Source of the DNA: CAWJMD01 sp963700925
GTDB taxonomy: Bacteria > Actinomycetota > Actinomycetes > Actinomycetales > CAWJMD01
Direction of reading: 5' to 3'
Assembly: GCA_963700925.1 (NCBI GenBank)
Contig: OY969553.1
Span: forward strand, 1,736,001-1,800,000
DNA: 64,000 nt
This document shows, piece after piece, positions 1 through 9,397 of the stretch (position 1 is the first letter of the stretch; every line of letters starts with the position of its first letter). The notes beneath the pieces are model-generated. The model was not told the DNA's origin, did not search any database, and saw only the letters and a list, made by a program, of their open reading frames with translations. The position numbers were made by a program, and so were the translations under genes.

Positions 1-1
1 C

Positions 2-142
2 ACGCTCGCCCACCTGCGCGTCCCCGCTGAGCTCCGCGCCAACATCGAGGTCTGCTACTACGAGGCCGGCCACATGATGTACGTCCACGAGCCGTCCCGC
101 CTGCAGCAGTCCATGGACCTCGCCGCCTTCATCACGCGCTGA
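2..142 (+). CDS. S10 serine carboxypeptidase family, C-terminal fragment (5' end outside window)
   Basis: Only the last 46 codons are present, open to the left edge. The fragment carries YYEAGHMMYVHEPS, which matches the C-terminal end of bacterial S10 serine carboxypeptidase-like proteins; the His of GHMMY would be the catalytic His of the Ser-Asp-His triad. The Ser and Asp parts lie outside the window. The family assignment rests on this short motif and the final LAAFI tail. Confidence 0.7.
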   Translation, partial: TLAHLRVPAELRANIEVCYYEAGHMMYVHEPSRLQQSMDLAAFITR

Positions 143-149
143 CCCCCCT

Positions 150-249
150 TGCTCGTCCAGCCCACAATGCTCACCAGGCCGACACAGATCGCGCCGAAAC
201 GTGTGGGCAGGAGGAGCACCCCACGGGCGGGGTGTGGGTGAGGGGAGCA
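150..249. repeat. Intergenic repeat element A: 17-bp inverted arms plus ~31-bp tandem units
   Basis: The left arm (150-166, TGCTCGTCCAGCCCACA) pairs with 202-218 with two mismatches. From 201 a ~31-bp unit starting GTGTGGGC is followed by a second, partial copy from 232. The same architecture and much of the sequence recur at 8293-8395. It lies between the S10 gene and the DUF2277 gene. The function is unknown; a mobile or protein-binding repeat are both possible. Confidence 0.65.
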
Positions 250-304
250 AAGGTGTTGACTGGACGGACCGGCGACCAGTTGTTGATGAGAGGACGGGGA
301 CACC

Positions 305-574
305 ATGTGCCGCAACATCACCGCGCTGCGAGGCCTGGAGCCTGAGGCGACGAACGAGGAGATCCGGGCCGCCGCGCTGCAGTACGTGCGCAAGGTCGGA
401 GGGCTGTCGTCGGTGTCACCGAAGGTCGAGGCCGCCGTCGGCCGCGCCGTCGACGCCATCACGGCCGCCACGATCGAGCTCCTGGACGAGCTGCCCGAGC
501 GCCGCCAGCCCCCGCCGACCGTGCCGCCCCTGCGGCGACCCGAGGTCAGGGCTCGGATCGCCGCGCGGGGCTGA
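305..574 (+). CDS. DUF2277 family protein
   Basis: 89 aa, small, probably cytoplasmic. The N-terminus MCRNITALRGLEP, the EEIRAAALQYVRKVGG helix and the Pro/Arg-rich tail match the DUF2277 family of short actinobacterial proteins, whose function is not known. The ATG is preceded by an AGAGGACGGGGA purine stretch. It stands alone, with repeat element A upstream and the convergent SGNH hydrolase gene 33 nt downstream. No membrane segment or signal peptide is visible. Confidence 0.85.
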   Translation: MCRNITALRGLEPEATNEEIRAAALQYVRKVGGLSSVSPKVEAAVGRAVDAITAATIELLDELPERRQPPPTVPPLRRPEVRARIAARG

Positions 575-607
575 CGCCCCCGTGGTTTGACTCAGCCGGC
601 TTGAGAC

Positions 608-1666
608 TCAGCCGTTGCGGGCCGCGCGCTGCGCCTCTCCGTAGCGGCGGTCGGCCTCGTCGACACTCGCCGGGTCGTTGACGTCGACGCCCGCTGCCTC
701 AGCGGCCGCCAGCGCCTCGGGGCTGTGCAGGTCCGGCGCGACGAAGGTCTTCGGCGTGATCGACCGGTCACGGTCGGCGTAGCCGCGCTGCTCCTCGACG
801 ATGGACTCCGCCTGCAGGGCCAGCGCCTCCGACAGAGCGGAGCGTGAGGTCACCGTCGGGCTGCCGCCGATCGACGGGCTGACCACGCCTGCGTAGCCCT
901 GGTGGCCCCCGACGTTCGGGTGGTACGACTCCGAGATCGGGTTCGACAGGCCGTTGATCCACTCCGGGTCGTCGCAGACCGCGTGCCCGATGAAGGCGGA
1001 CGTCGGGTCGCTGAACGCGAAGCCCGCGGCGCCGGCCCGTCCCGCCGTCATCCAGTTGAGGCGGTCGGCCATCGAGTTGAGCCGCGCCTGCTCTGCCGGG
1101 TCGAACCAGGTGAACGCGTTGCAGTCCTCGCCCATGAAGAGGCGCGGGTAGCCCACGACGATCACGTGCGCCTGGGTTGCGAGAGAACGGATCTGGCCGT
1201 ACAGCGCGTCGAGTCGACCCGGCAGCACGGCGTCGACGATGACCTCCGCGTCGTCGATGGCCTCGTCACAGTCGCTCATCCAGGCCGGCTGTGCGCACTC
1301 GGTCAGCACGTCTGCGAACCCGGCATCGTTGCCGCCGACCGAGATGGTCACGTAGTTGGTGCCCCCGTCGAGCGCCGAGAGCTGGGCGGCCGAGACGTCG
1401 GCCACGACGGCCCCCGAGCACGCACGGAAGTTGAGGTTCAGCCCCTTGCTGGCCGACACCAGCGAGGGGTAGGCCAGCGGCGAGCGCTGACAGCCGGTGC
1501 CGTCGTCGTAGTACGTGCGGGTGCCGGTCCCGGACGAGTACGAGTCACCCAGCGCGACGTAGTTTCCCGCCGCAGCCTGAGCGGGTGCTGCCAGGCACGT
1601 GACAGCCATGACGGCTGTCGCAGCCGCAGAACCCAGAACTGCCAAGCCTTTTCGCGCGAGCGTCAT
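608..1666 (-). CDS. Secreted SGNH/GDSL hydrolase (lipase/esterase-like)
   Basis: 352 aa from the ATG at 1666, chosen because it gives a clean Sec signal peptide (MTLARKG then a hydrophobic stretch ending APAQA) and has a GGGAGA ribosome site; an in-frame ATG 21 codons upstream lacks this. Block I is GDSYSSGTG with the nucleophilic Ser, block III is GGNDAG, and the His sits in ESYHPNVGG. This resembles the single-domain secreted SGNH esterases and lipases of Streptomyces. The roughly 90 residues after the SGNH core are hydrophilic and unassigned. It lies in tandem with a second SGNH gene. The substrate is unknown. Confidence 0.85.
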   Translation of the reverse strand: MTLARKGLAVLGSAAATAVMAVTCLAAPAQAAAGNYVALGDSYSSGTGTRTYYDDGTGCQRSPLAYPSLVSASKGLNLNFRACSGAVVADVSAAQLSALDGGTNYVTISVGGNDAGFADVLTECAQPAWMSDCDEAIDDAEVIVDAVLPGRLDALYGQIRSLATQAHVIVVGYPRLFMGEDCNAFTWFDPAEQARLNSMADRLNWMTAGRAGAAGFAFSDPTSAFIGHAVCDDPEWINGLSNPISESYHPNVGGHQGYAGVVSPSIGGSPTVTSRSALSEALALQAESIVEEQRGYADRDRSITPKTFVAPDLHSPEALAAAEAAGVDVNDPASVDEADRRYGEAQRAARNG

Positions 1667-1714
1667 CGCTGTCTCCCGAGGTCGAAGTGGACTGTTCGCG
1701 ACACTAGTCCGTTT

Positions 1715-1730
1715 TGTGACCTTCGTCACC
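1715..1730. promoter_or_regulatory. Candidate CRP/GlxR-type operator upstream of the SGNH gene
   Basis: TGTGACCTTCGTCACC matches the TGTGA-N6-TCACA dyad of actinobacterial cAMP-receptor-like regulators in all but the last base. It lies about 50 bp upstream of the start at 1666 on the minus strand. Only sequence similarity supports it. Confidence 0.35.
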
Positions 1731-1739
1731 CCTGTCCGG

Positions 1740-2963
1740 TTAGCTCGAGGGGACGAGCGCCATCCCCGACGGGCCGGACCCAGGAGTGTTCACGCAGCGC
1801 ACCGAGCCCTGTACCTGTGCCAGCAACGAGTAGCAGCGCCCGATGGCCTGCTGCCCATAGGCGTTGGGGTGCAACGACTCCTGAGTGAGTCCCTGGACGT
1901 TGGTGTCCAGGAAGCGGGCCCACTCGACCGTCGCCCCGTTAGGCGTCCCGGTTGACTGCGTGGCCGTGCGTGCGCACGCCTCGCGTCCGGAAAACGCGTC
2001 TGAAAGGTCGAGGAAGTCGACGCCCTTCGCCACCGCCACGACGCGCAAGCTCGACGAGATCTGCGGAACCAGGCGGTCACGCGCCCAGTCGGAGTCGGAG
2101 TCGAAGAACGGGCAGCCACCGACGCCGAGCCGCCCGCCCGCAAGCTCCGCGTACCGGTTCTCGTCGCCCCGCGGCACCGGCGACGGGTACGACTGCAGCA
2201 CCAGCCGATAGCTGTCCGGCCCCTGCCCGTTGGCCGACAGTGCGGCCCGGATCTCGTCGACCGCCGTGGCGACCCCCGCCATCGCACCCGGCATCGCGGC
2301 GTCGACCTTGGCCTGCTGTTCTGGCTGGCAGCGCGTGACGACGGTCGCGTAGGCCACGACGCACGCCGTGATGATGTCGGCGAACCCGAGGTCGTTGCCG
2401 CCGATCGAGAGCACCACCAGCTCGACATCGTGCGATCGCGCCACCGAGGCCAGCTGGTCGGCCTGGGGCAGCTCCCCGCGCTGGCCGGTACCTCCGGAGC
2501 TCGTGCGGAAGATGTTGGACGTGCGCGCCCCGGAGCACGCGATGTTGATCTTCGCGGCCACCGGCACCGTGTTGCTGAGGGCCGGGGCCACGTCGCTGCG
2601 GTGGCACCCGCCGGCTGTCGGCCCGTAGACGCGGCTCGGGTCGTACCCGCCGAGGCCGCCACTCGTCCAGGCCCGGTCGGTGCCCATCCGACTGCCCAGT
2701 GGCACAGCCGAGTTGCCGTTCCACCGTCCGGCCTCACCCGAGATGTAGGAGTCGCCCAGTGTCACCAGGGCCGTCGGCTTCGCTGCGTGCGGACGGAGGG
2801 CCGCCTCCGCCGGCTGAGCGGGCGGGAAGTACAGGCCCACGACGACAACGATCACGAGCCCCACCAGAATCGACAGGTGGGCAGGCGAGGGCAGACCCCG
2901 TGATGCATTGAGTGATGCAGAGAGTGATGCAGAGAGTGATGCAGAGAGTGATGCGGAGGGCAT
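1740..2963 (-). CDS. Membrane-anchored or secreted SGNH/GDSL hydrolase
   Basis: 407 aa. The ATG at 2963 is fixed by a strong ribosome site (GAAGGAG, 5 nt before it). The N-terminus holds four SASL-type tetrapeptides encoded by a 12-bp tandem repeat, then a hydrophobic segment (about residues 30-50) that may be a signal peptide or anchor. Block I GDSYISGEA is near residue 72, GGNDLGFAD near 197, and SLHPNAYGQ near the C-terminus supplies the His. This is the same family as the downstream gene at 608-1666, but the proteins differ well outside the motifs. Spacing to that gene is 73 nt, with a possible CRP-like site between. The substrate is unknown. Confidence 0.85.
   Translation of the reverse strand: MPSASLSASLSASLSASLNASRGLPSPAHLSILVGLVIVVVVGLYFPPAQPAEAALRPHAAKPTALVTLGDSYISGEAGRWNGNSAVPLGSRMGTDRAWTSGGLGGYDPSRVYGPTAGGCHRSDVAPALSNTVPVAAKINIACSGARTSNIFRTSSGGTGQRGELPQADQLASVARSHDVELVVLSIGGNDLGFADIITACVVAYATVVTRCQPEQQAKVDAAMPGAMAGVATAVDEIRAALSANGQGPDSYRLVLQSYPSPVPRGDENRYAELAGGRLGVGGCPFFDSDSDWARDRLVPQISSSLRVVAVAKGVDFLDLSDAFSGREACARTATQSTGTPNGATVEWARFLDTNVQGLTQESLHPNAYGQQAIGRCYSLLAQVQGSVRCVNTPGSGPSGMALVPSS
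2911..2958. repeat. Four 12-bp tandem repeats inside the SGNH signal region
   Basis: Four units of AGTGATGCAGAG (the last has one change), with a degenerate fifth unit at 2899-2910. They are in frame in the SGNH gene at 1740-2963 and encode repeating Ser-Ala-Ser-Leu just after the start codon. A unit change would alter length without shifting the frame. Confidence 0.9.
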
Positions 2964-3122
2964 CGGGACTCCTTCGTCCGTGATGCCCTTTCAACGGCGC
3001 GGACGGGCTCCGGTCACGCGCTGTGAGTCACCACTGCAGCGCGGGGTCCGACACGAGCTGACCGCATCGTTCCCCCCTTACCTGGCTGTTACCCCTGAGA
3101 CGCCCCGGAGGGGCCGCGGGGT

Positions 3123-4388
<1,266 letters not shown>

Positions 4389-4457
4389 GGGCGCTCACCC
4401 TAGACGACCGTCCAGCCGGGGAATTCGCCACCGCGACCCCCGCTAGCATCGGGCCCC

Positions 4458-5393
4458 ATGCCTCGCTGGAAAGCCAAGGCCGCCGTCCAGGGGGCACTCT
4501 CGCTGCTGCCGCGGCCGCATCGGGCGAACCTGCTGCTGCAGCAGCACGTGACGCGGTCGCTCGACTTCGACGACGCCTACTTCCTGCAGAAGTTCCGGCA
4601 CGTCGCGCCCCACGCTGAGCTGATCCACGGCATCGACGCCGGGGGTTCCGGGCCTACCGTGCTGGACCTCGGCACGGGGTGGTACCCGATCGTCCCCCTC
4701 GGACTGTGGCTGAGCGGGGCAGGCGAGGTCCACAGCGTCGACCTGAACGACCACGTGACCCGCCACCGGGTGCTCGACACGGCCCGGCGGTACCTCGCGC
4801 TCGACGCCGAGGGACTGCTGGACGGGTTGCGCCCGGACAGGGTGGCCGTTCTGCGCGACGTGGTGGAGGAACCGGGCGAGCGGAGCGGTCACGAGCTTCT
4901 CGGGGCTCTCGGCGTCAAGACGTTCGTGGGCGACGCTCGCGGCCTGCCGCTCGGCGATGGCGCCGTGCATCTGTTCACGTCGAACAACACGCTCGAGCAC
5001 ATCCCCCCTGACGTGCTGCAGGGGATCCTGACGGAGTTCCGTCGTGTCGCGCGAAGCGACGCCGTGATGCAGCACTTCATCGACCTCGCCGACCACTACG
5101 CCGGCTTCGACCGAAGCATCACGGTCTACAACTTCCTGCGCTTCAACGAGCGGGCGTGGCGCCGCTACAACAACAAGCTGCACTACCAGAACAGGTTGCG
5201 GGTCAACGACTATCGGGCGCTGCACGAGGCCGCCGGCTGGCTGGTGACGGCTGAGAAGAACGGCTCGAAGCCGGTCACCGACCTGCACTCGGTGCCTCTC
5301 GACGACCAGTGGGCCACCTACTCGGAGGACGACCTGCGCGTCTGCAAGTCTCTGATGACGTCTCGGCCTGCGATGACGAACAGTGCTGAGTAG
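4458..5393 (+). CDS. Class I SAM-dependent methyltransferase, substrate unknown
   Basis: 311 aa, cytoplasmic. The SAM-binding motif I is VLDLGTGWYPIVP (near residue 68), followed by an acidic residue at the end of strand 2 (HSVDLN) and SNNTLEHIPPDVL, which resembles motifs IV-V of class I methyltransferases. The C-terminal half (YNFLRFNERAWRRYNNKLHYQ) is basic and may bind the substrate. It sits between purD and purA on the opposite strand, so it is not in an operon with either. No closer family could be named. Confidence 0.75.
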   Translation: MPRWKAKAAVQGALSLLPRPHRANLLLQQHVTRSLDFDDAYFLQKFRHVAPHAELIHGIDAGGSGPTVLDLGTGWYPIVPLGLWLSGAGEVHSVDLNDHVTRHRVLDTARRYLALDAEGLLDGLRPDRVAVLRDVVEEPGERSGHELLGALGVKTFVGDARGLPLGDGAVHLFTSNNTLEHIPPDVLQGILTEFRRVARSDAVMQHFIDLADHYAGFDRSITVYNFLRFNERAWRRYNNKLHYQNRLRVNDYRALHEAAGWLVTAEKNGSKPVTDLHSVPLDDQWATYSEDDLRVCKSLMTSRPAMTNSAE

Positions 5394-5402
5394 GAAGCCC
5401 GT

Positions 5403-6692
5403 TCAGCCGCCGAGCAGGTCATGCCGAACGATGGTGTCCTCACGATCGGGGCCGACGCCGATGGCGGAAATGCGTCCGCCGATCATCTCTTCGAGTGCCA
5501 GCACGTAGCGCTGCGCGTTGACCGGCAGGTCATCGAAGGTGCGGGCCGCCGAGATGTCCTCCCACCAACCGGGGAACTCCTCGTAGATCGGCTTGGCGTG
5601 GTGGAAGTCGCTCTGCGACACCGGCATCTCGTCGTAGCGCTTTTCTTCGACGTCGTAGGCGACGCAGACGGGAACCTTCTCGAGACCCGACAGCACGTCG
5701 AGCTTGGTGACCACCGTGTCGGTCAGGCCGTTGACGCGCTGGGCGTAGCGGCCGATGACGGCGTCGAACCATCCGCAGCGGCGCGGCCGTCCGGTGGTCG
5801 TGCCGTACTCGCCGCCCGTCTTGCGCAGGAACTCCCCTGAGTCGTCGTGCAGCTCGGTCGGGAACGGGCCCTCGCCGACGCGCGTGGTGTAGGCCTTGAG
5901 GATGCCGATCACGCGGTCGAGGCGTGACGGCGGAACGCCCGAGCCGGTGCAGGCACCGGCAGCCGTGGCGTTGGACGAGGTGACGAACGGGTAGGTGCCG
6001 TGGTCGACGTCGAGCAGCGTCGCCTGCCCGCCCTCGAACAGCACGGTCTCGTCGCGGTCGAGTGCCTGGTTCAGCACCAGGCCCGTGTCGGCGACCATCG
6101 GCTCGAGCCGGGCCGCGTGCGACAGCAGCTCGTCGACGACCTCGTCGACCGTGATCGCCCGCCGGTTGTAGACCTTGACGAGCAGGTGGTTCTTCTGGTC
6201 GAGCGCACCTTCGACCTTCTGCCGCAGGATCGCCTCGTCGAAGAGGTCCTGCACGCGCACGCCGACGCGGTTGATCTTGTCGGCGTAGGTCGGGCCGATC
6301 CCCCGTCCGGTCGTGCCGATGCGGCGCTTGCCGAGGAACCGCTCCGTGACCTTGTCGATGGTGCGGTGGTACGGGGCGATCAGGTGCGCATTGGCCGACA
6401 CCAGCAGCTTGGACGTGTCGACCCCACGGGCCTCGAGCCCGTCGATCTCCTCGAAGAGCACCGACAGGTCGATCACGACACCGTTGCCGATCACCGGCGT
6501 GCAGCCCGGAGTGAGGATTCCGGACGGCAGCAGGTGCAGCGCGTACTTCTGGTCGTTGACCACGACCGTGTGGCCGGCGTTGTTTCCGCCGTTGTACTTG
6601 ACCACGTAGTCGACCCGCGCACCCAGCGCGTCGGTCGCCTTGCCCTTGCCCTCGTCACCCCACTGGGCGCCGACCACGACGATTGCTGGCAC
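5403..6692 (-). CDS. purA: Adenylosuccinate synthetase
   Basis: 429 aa, normal length. It catalyses GTP-dependent conversion of IMP and aspartate to adenylosuccinate, the committed step to AMP. The GTP-binding loop VVGAQWGDEGKGKATD is at the N-terminus, followed by NGGNNAGHT and GTTGRGIGPTYADK, and TTTGRPRRCGWFD near residue 300. The start is GTG at 6692. It is convergent with the methyltransferase gene (9 nt apart) and divergent from the ECF sigma gene. Confidence 0.98.
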   Translation of the reverse strand: MPAIVVVGAQWGDEGKGKATDALGARVDYVVKYNGGNNAGHTVVVNDQKYALHLLPSGILTPGCTPVIGNGVVIDLSVLFEEIDGLEARGVDTSKLLVSANAHLIAPYHRTIDKVTERFLGKRRIGTTGRGIGPTYADKINRVGVRVQDLFDEAILRQKVEGALDQKNHLLVKVYNRRAITVDEVVDELLSHAARLEPMVADTGLVLNQALDRDETVLFEGGQATLLDVDHGTYPFVTSSNATAAGACTGSGVPPSRLDRVIGILKAYTTRVGEGPFPTELHDDSGEFLRKTGGEYGTTTGRPRRCGWFDAVIGRYAQRVNGLTDTVVTKLDVLSGLEKVPVCVAYDVEEKRYDEMPVSQSDFHHAKPIYEEFPGWWEDISAARTFDDLPVNAQRYVLALEEMIGGRISAIGVGPDREDTIVRHDLLGG

Positions 6693-6780
6693 CTGCGCAC
6701 CTGCTTCCCGGGTCGTCCGCGGAACGGCCGCTGGAGTTCTTGGGGCGATCGGACGTCGGCGACACTATCGGGTGCCTCGG

Positions 6781-6806
6781 GGAACCTTGAGGGGGACAGG
6801 GTGCGT
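6781..6806 (+). promoter_or_regulatory. Candidate ECF-sigma promoter (GGAACC-N17-CGT)
   Basis: GGAACC at 6781-6786 and CGTAC at 6804-6808 match the -35/-10 pattern typical of ECF sigma factors (GGAAC and CGT, 16-17 nt apart). It lies 22 nt upstream of the sigma gene, as expected for autoregulation. A similar site precedes the paralogue of the sigma partner gene at 9836. Confidence 0.55.
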
Positions 6807-6828
6807 ACACCGGTCGAGAGGGGGACAC

Positions 6829-7332
6829 ATGGACGAGGCAGAGTTCGACGAGTTCTACGCCAGCGCGGGCTCCCGTCTGGTGGGCCAGCTGTACGCCATG
6901 ATCGGGGACCACGCCGAGGCGCAGGACTGCGTGCAGGAGGCCTTCGTCAAGGCCTGGGCGCGACGCGCGCACCTGGACAGTGACGGCAATCCTGAGGCAT
7001 GGGTCCGCACGACGGCCTGGCGGCTGTCGGTGAGCCGATGGCGCCGGACGACGGCCACCGTCCGTGCCTATGTCCGTCGAGGTGTGGCGGACGTCGTGCC
7101 GGAGCCGGGCTCGGAACGCGCAGACCTGGTCGCCGCCCTGCGCCATCTCAACGCCGAGCAGCGGCTGGTACTCGTCCTGCACTACCTCTGCGACCTCTCC
7201 GTCGAGCAGATCTCGACCGAGACCGACTGCCCCTTGGGCACCGTCAAGACCCGCCTGCATCGTGGACGCGCCGCCCTGGCCGCCCTGATGACGCCCGCCG
7301 AACACGACCAGGAGGTGACCCACCGTGCCTGA
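6829..7332 (+). CDS. ECF RNA polymerase sigma factor (SigE-like subfamily)
   Basis: 167 aa. Region 2 is EFDEFYASAGSRLVGQLYAM followed by GDHAEAQDCVQEAFVKAW; region 4 is LNAEQRLVLVLHYL through CPLGTVKTRLHRGRAAL, the DNA-binding helix-turn-helix. The ATG at 6829 has a GAGGGGG ribosome site. The next gene starts inside this one (8-nt overlap), so the two are translationally coupled, as is usual for a sigma factor and its membrane partner. It probably directs transcription of envelope-response genes; the trigger is unknown. Confidence 0.9.
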   Translation: MDEAEFDEFYASAGSRLVGQLYAMIGDHAEAQDCVQEAFVKAWARRAHLDSDGNPEAWVRTTAWRLSVSRWRRTTATVRAYVRRGVADVVPEPGSERADLVAALRHLNAEQRLVLVLHYLCDLSVEQISTETDCPLGTVKTRLHRGRAALAALMTPAEHDQEVTHRA

Positions 7333-8179
7333 TCAGGAGAAAGTCGACCCCCTGTGGGACAACCGGTTCCGCTCGGATCTGCAGGATCTGGCGTCGAGTG
7401 GCTCAACGCCGTTGCAACCGTCCGCGTGGGTGCGGCGCACCTACCGCCGCCGCCGCGCCGCAGCTGCGGGCGTCACCGGTGTCCTGGCAGCCGCTGTGGT
7501 CGTCGCAGGATTCGCGCTCGCCGACCCGGGTGGGACCCGAGAGGGCCTGCCTGCGGGACCGACCGAAGTGCCACAGACCATCCCCGATGGGCTCGAGCTA
7601 CCCCACGAGGGCGAGACCTCGCCTGGAGGCGCCGTCTCGGACTGGGAAGCATCGAACATGTTTTCGCAGCCGGGTTCCCCCGGGCCCTCCTGGTCCTACT
7701 CCCCTTGTGACGGTGCCGCTGTGGACACCGAGATCGCTGGAGCCAGCGACGTGCGGACCATCATCCAGACCAGCCCCGAGCGCCTGGCATCCGAGACGCT
7801 GGTGGTCTTCCCTGATGCGGGGGCCGCCGTCCAGTTCGTGCACACCGCCCGGACCGGGGCCGAGGCGTGCGAACCGTTCGTCGGAGCTGACTACGGAGGC
7901 ATGGTCTCAGTCGCCTCCCTACCCGGACCGTGGGGCGAGGGAGTGACCGTGGCCGAGTCGTTGATCACGCCCGAATCCACGCTCGAGGATCCAGTCTTCA
8001 TGCCGGACGGTGAGTACATGCTGATGGCCCGCACAGGCAACGCGGTGATGATCTCCCAGGGGTGGCAGGAGTGGGAGCCGGCGCCCGACGAGCCGAACCC
8101 GGACGCCGTCGCGCACTACCGCGAACCGCTCGACGAGATGGCGCCCACAATGTGCGTCTTCACCGTGGCCGGCTGCTGA
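7325..8179 (+). CDS. Single-pass membrane protein coupled to the ECF sigma factor
   Basis: 284 aa, GTG start overlapping the sigma gene by 8 nt. It has an Arg-rich cytoplasmic N-terminus (about 45 residues), one membrane segment (AAAAGVTGVLAAAVVVAGF) and an extracytoplasmic domain of about 215 residues. Four cysteines there (YSPC, EAC, MC and the final AGC) recur in the protein at 9985-10875, suggesting two disulfides. Its place makes it a likely anti-sigma factor or sensor, but no zinc HxxxCxxC anti-sigma motif is present, so the role is inference. Confidence 0.75.
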   Translation: MPDQEKVDPLWDNRFRSDLQDLASSGSTPLQPSAWVRRTYRRRRAAAAGVTGVLAAAVVVAGFALADPGGTREGLPAGPTEVPQTIPDGLELPHEGETSPGGAVSDWEASNMFSQPGSPGPSWSYSPCDGAAVDTEIAGASDVRTIIQTSPERLASETLVVFPDAGAAVQFVHTARTGAEACEPFVGADYGGMVSVASLPGPWGEGVTVAESLITPESTLEDPVFMPDGEYMLMARTGNAVMISQGWQEWEPAPDEPNPDAVAHYREPLDEMAPTMCVFTVAGC

Positions 8180-8235
8180 CGTCCCTCGCCGCAACCCTGC
8201 TGGACGAGCGCCCAACGTACTGAGACCGCCCTTGT

Positions 8236-8275
8236 GTCAGACCGTGCACCGCTCTCTACGCGGGTGCACGGTCTG
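8236..8275. terminator. Hairpin terminator after the ECF operon
   Basis: A 13-bp perfect stem (CAGACCGTGCACC at 8238-8250 with 8263-8275) and a 12-nt loop, 58 nt after the stop at 8179. There is no T-tract, as is common in high-GC bacteria. The stem is nearly the same as that of the hairpin at 26076-26115. Confidence 0.6.
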
Positions 8276-8292
8276 CAGCCACAGCCGTGCTG

Positions 8293-8395
8293 TGCTCCTC
8301 CTGCCCACGCTCTCAGCGCAACTTCGTGTGGGCTGGACGAGCACCCCACGGGCGACGTGTGGGCTGGACGAGCAACCTCACGGGGCGACGTGTGG
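8293..8395. repeat. Intergenic repeat element B: inverted arms plus two 31-33 bp tandem units
   Basis: The left arm 8293-8308 pairs with 8328-8343 with two mismatches. Units starting GTGTGGGCTGGACGAGCA run 8326-8356 and 8357-8389, with a third unit beginning at 8390. The layout is the same as element A at 150-249, including the CCCCACGGGCG block after the right arm. It lies just upstream of the diacylglycerol kinase-like gene. Confidence 0.7.
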
Positions 8396-8412
8396 ACGCT
8401 CCCGGCCCTACC

Positions 8413-9384
8413 GTGAGCCGCGTGAGCAGCGTGAGCCGCGTGAGCCAGGTGAGTCAATCAGTCCACCGCGTGCTGGCCCTGGGGAACGCCAACGCAGGCA
8501 GCGGCCAGAAGAGCGCGCAAGACGCCGCTCTTGACGAGCTGCGGCGCACGGCCGACGTCGAGCTGGTGGCCACGTCGACCGTCGACGAGCTCTCTACGGC
8601 GGTGGCGCGCGCCGACGGCCGGCGGCTGGTCGTGCTGGGTGGCGACGGCACGGTGCACGCGCTCGCGCAGGTGCTGCACCGCTCCGGCCGCATGCGCGAG
8701 GTCGGACCGATCGCCCTGGTGCCGATGGGCACGGGCAACGACCTGGCCCGCAGCCTCGGGCTGCCGGTCGACGACCCCGCCGAGGCAGCCAGGGTGGCCC
8801 TGACGGGCCGGGTGCGCGATCTCGAGGTTCTGCTGGACGACGCCGGCCACGTGGTCGTGAACGCGGTCCATGTGGGCGTCGGCGCGGAGGCCGGCGCCAA
8901 GGCGGGCGGCGCGAAGAAGCAGCTCGGCAAGGTCGGGCTCGGCAAGGTCGCCTATCCTCTCGGTGCTGCCGCAGCGGGAGCGACCAGCCCGGGCTGGGCG
9001 ATCAGAGTGACTCTGGACGGGAACGTGCTGCACGACGGCGACCCACCCACCCTGCTCGTGGCACTCGGCATCGGCACCAGCGTCGGTGGCGGCGCGCCGC
9101 TCTCACCCCAGGCCGACCCCTTCGACGGCAAGCTCGACGTGACCGTGTCGACCGCGACCGGCCCACTGGCCAGGGTCGGCTACGCGGCATCGGTCCGCGG
9201 TGGAACGCACCTCGACCGGGCCGACACGATCACCGGCCGCGGCGACGAGCTGGTCGTCGAGTCGGTGGACGGAAAACCGTTCCGCTGCAACGCCGATGGT
9301 GAGATCAGCGAACCGATCACCAGGCGCTCGTGGCGAGTGGTCCCGGCTGCATGGCAGCTCGTCACCGGCCCCGGTTCGGCCTAG
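8413..9384 (+). CDS. Diacylglycerol kinase-like lipid kinase
   Basis: 323 aa from the GTG at 8413. DAGK catalytic signatures are VVLGGDGTVHALAQV and LVPMGTGNDLARSLGLP (nucleotide-binding loop and GTGND). The C-terminal part (FRCNADGEI) matches the second DAGK lobe. It probably phosphorylates diacylglycerol or a related lipid at the membrane. The start is uncertain: a GTGAGC repeat gives several in-frame GTG codons between 8413 and 8467, encoding Val-Ser repeats, and no strong ribosome site distinguishes them. The gene is convergent with the DUF3151 gene. Confidence 0.85.
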   Translation: MSRVSSVSRVSQVSQSVHRVLALGNANAGSGQKSAQDAALDELRRTADVELVATSTVDELSTAVARADGRRLVVLGGDGTVHALAQVLHRSGRMREVGPIALVPMGTGNDLARSLGLPVDDPAEAARVALTGRVRDLEVLLDDAGHVVVNAVHVGVGAEAGAKAGGAKKQLGKVGLGKVAYPLGAAAAGATSPGWAIRVTLDGNVLHDGDPPTLLVALGIGTSVGGGAPLSPQADPFDGKLDVTVSTATGPLARVGYAASVRGGTHLDRADTITGRGDELVVESVDGKPFRCNADGEISEPITRRSWRVVPAAWQLVTGPGSA

Positions 9385-9397
9385 GTCGCGCTCACAG

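Noticed and set aside
902..1888. Open plus-strand frame antisense to the SGNH gene
   Set aside because: Arg/Asp/Val-rich low-complexity translation typical of antisense frames in high-GC DNA; the minus-strand gene has clear motifs.
8326..8395. Tandem 31-33 bp units considered as a CRISPR array
   Set aside because: Units are directly adjacent without spacers and no cas gene is in the window.
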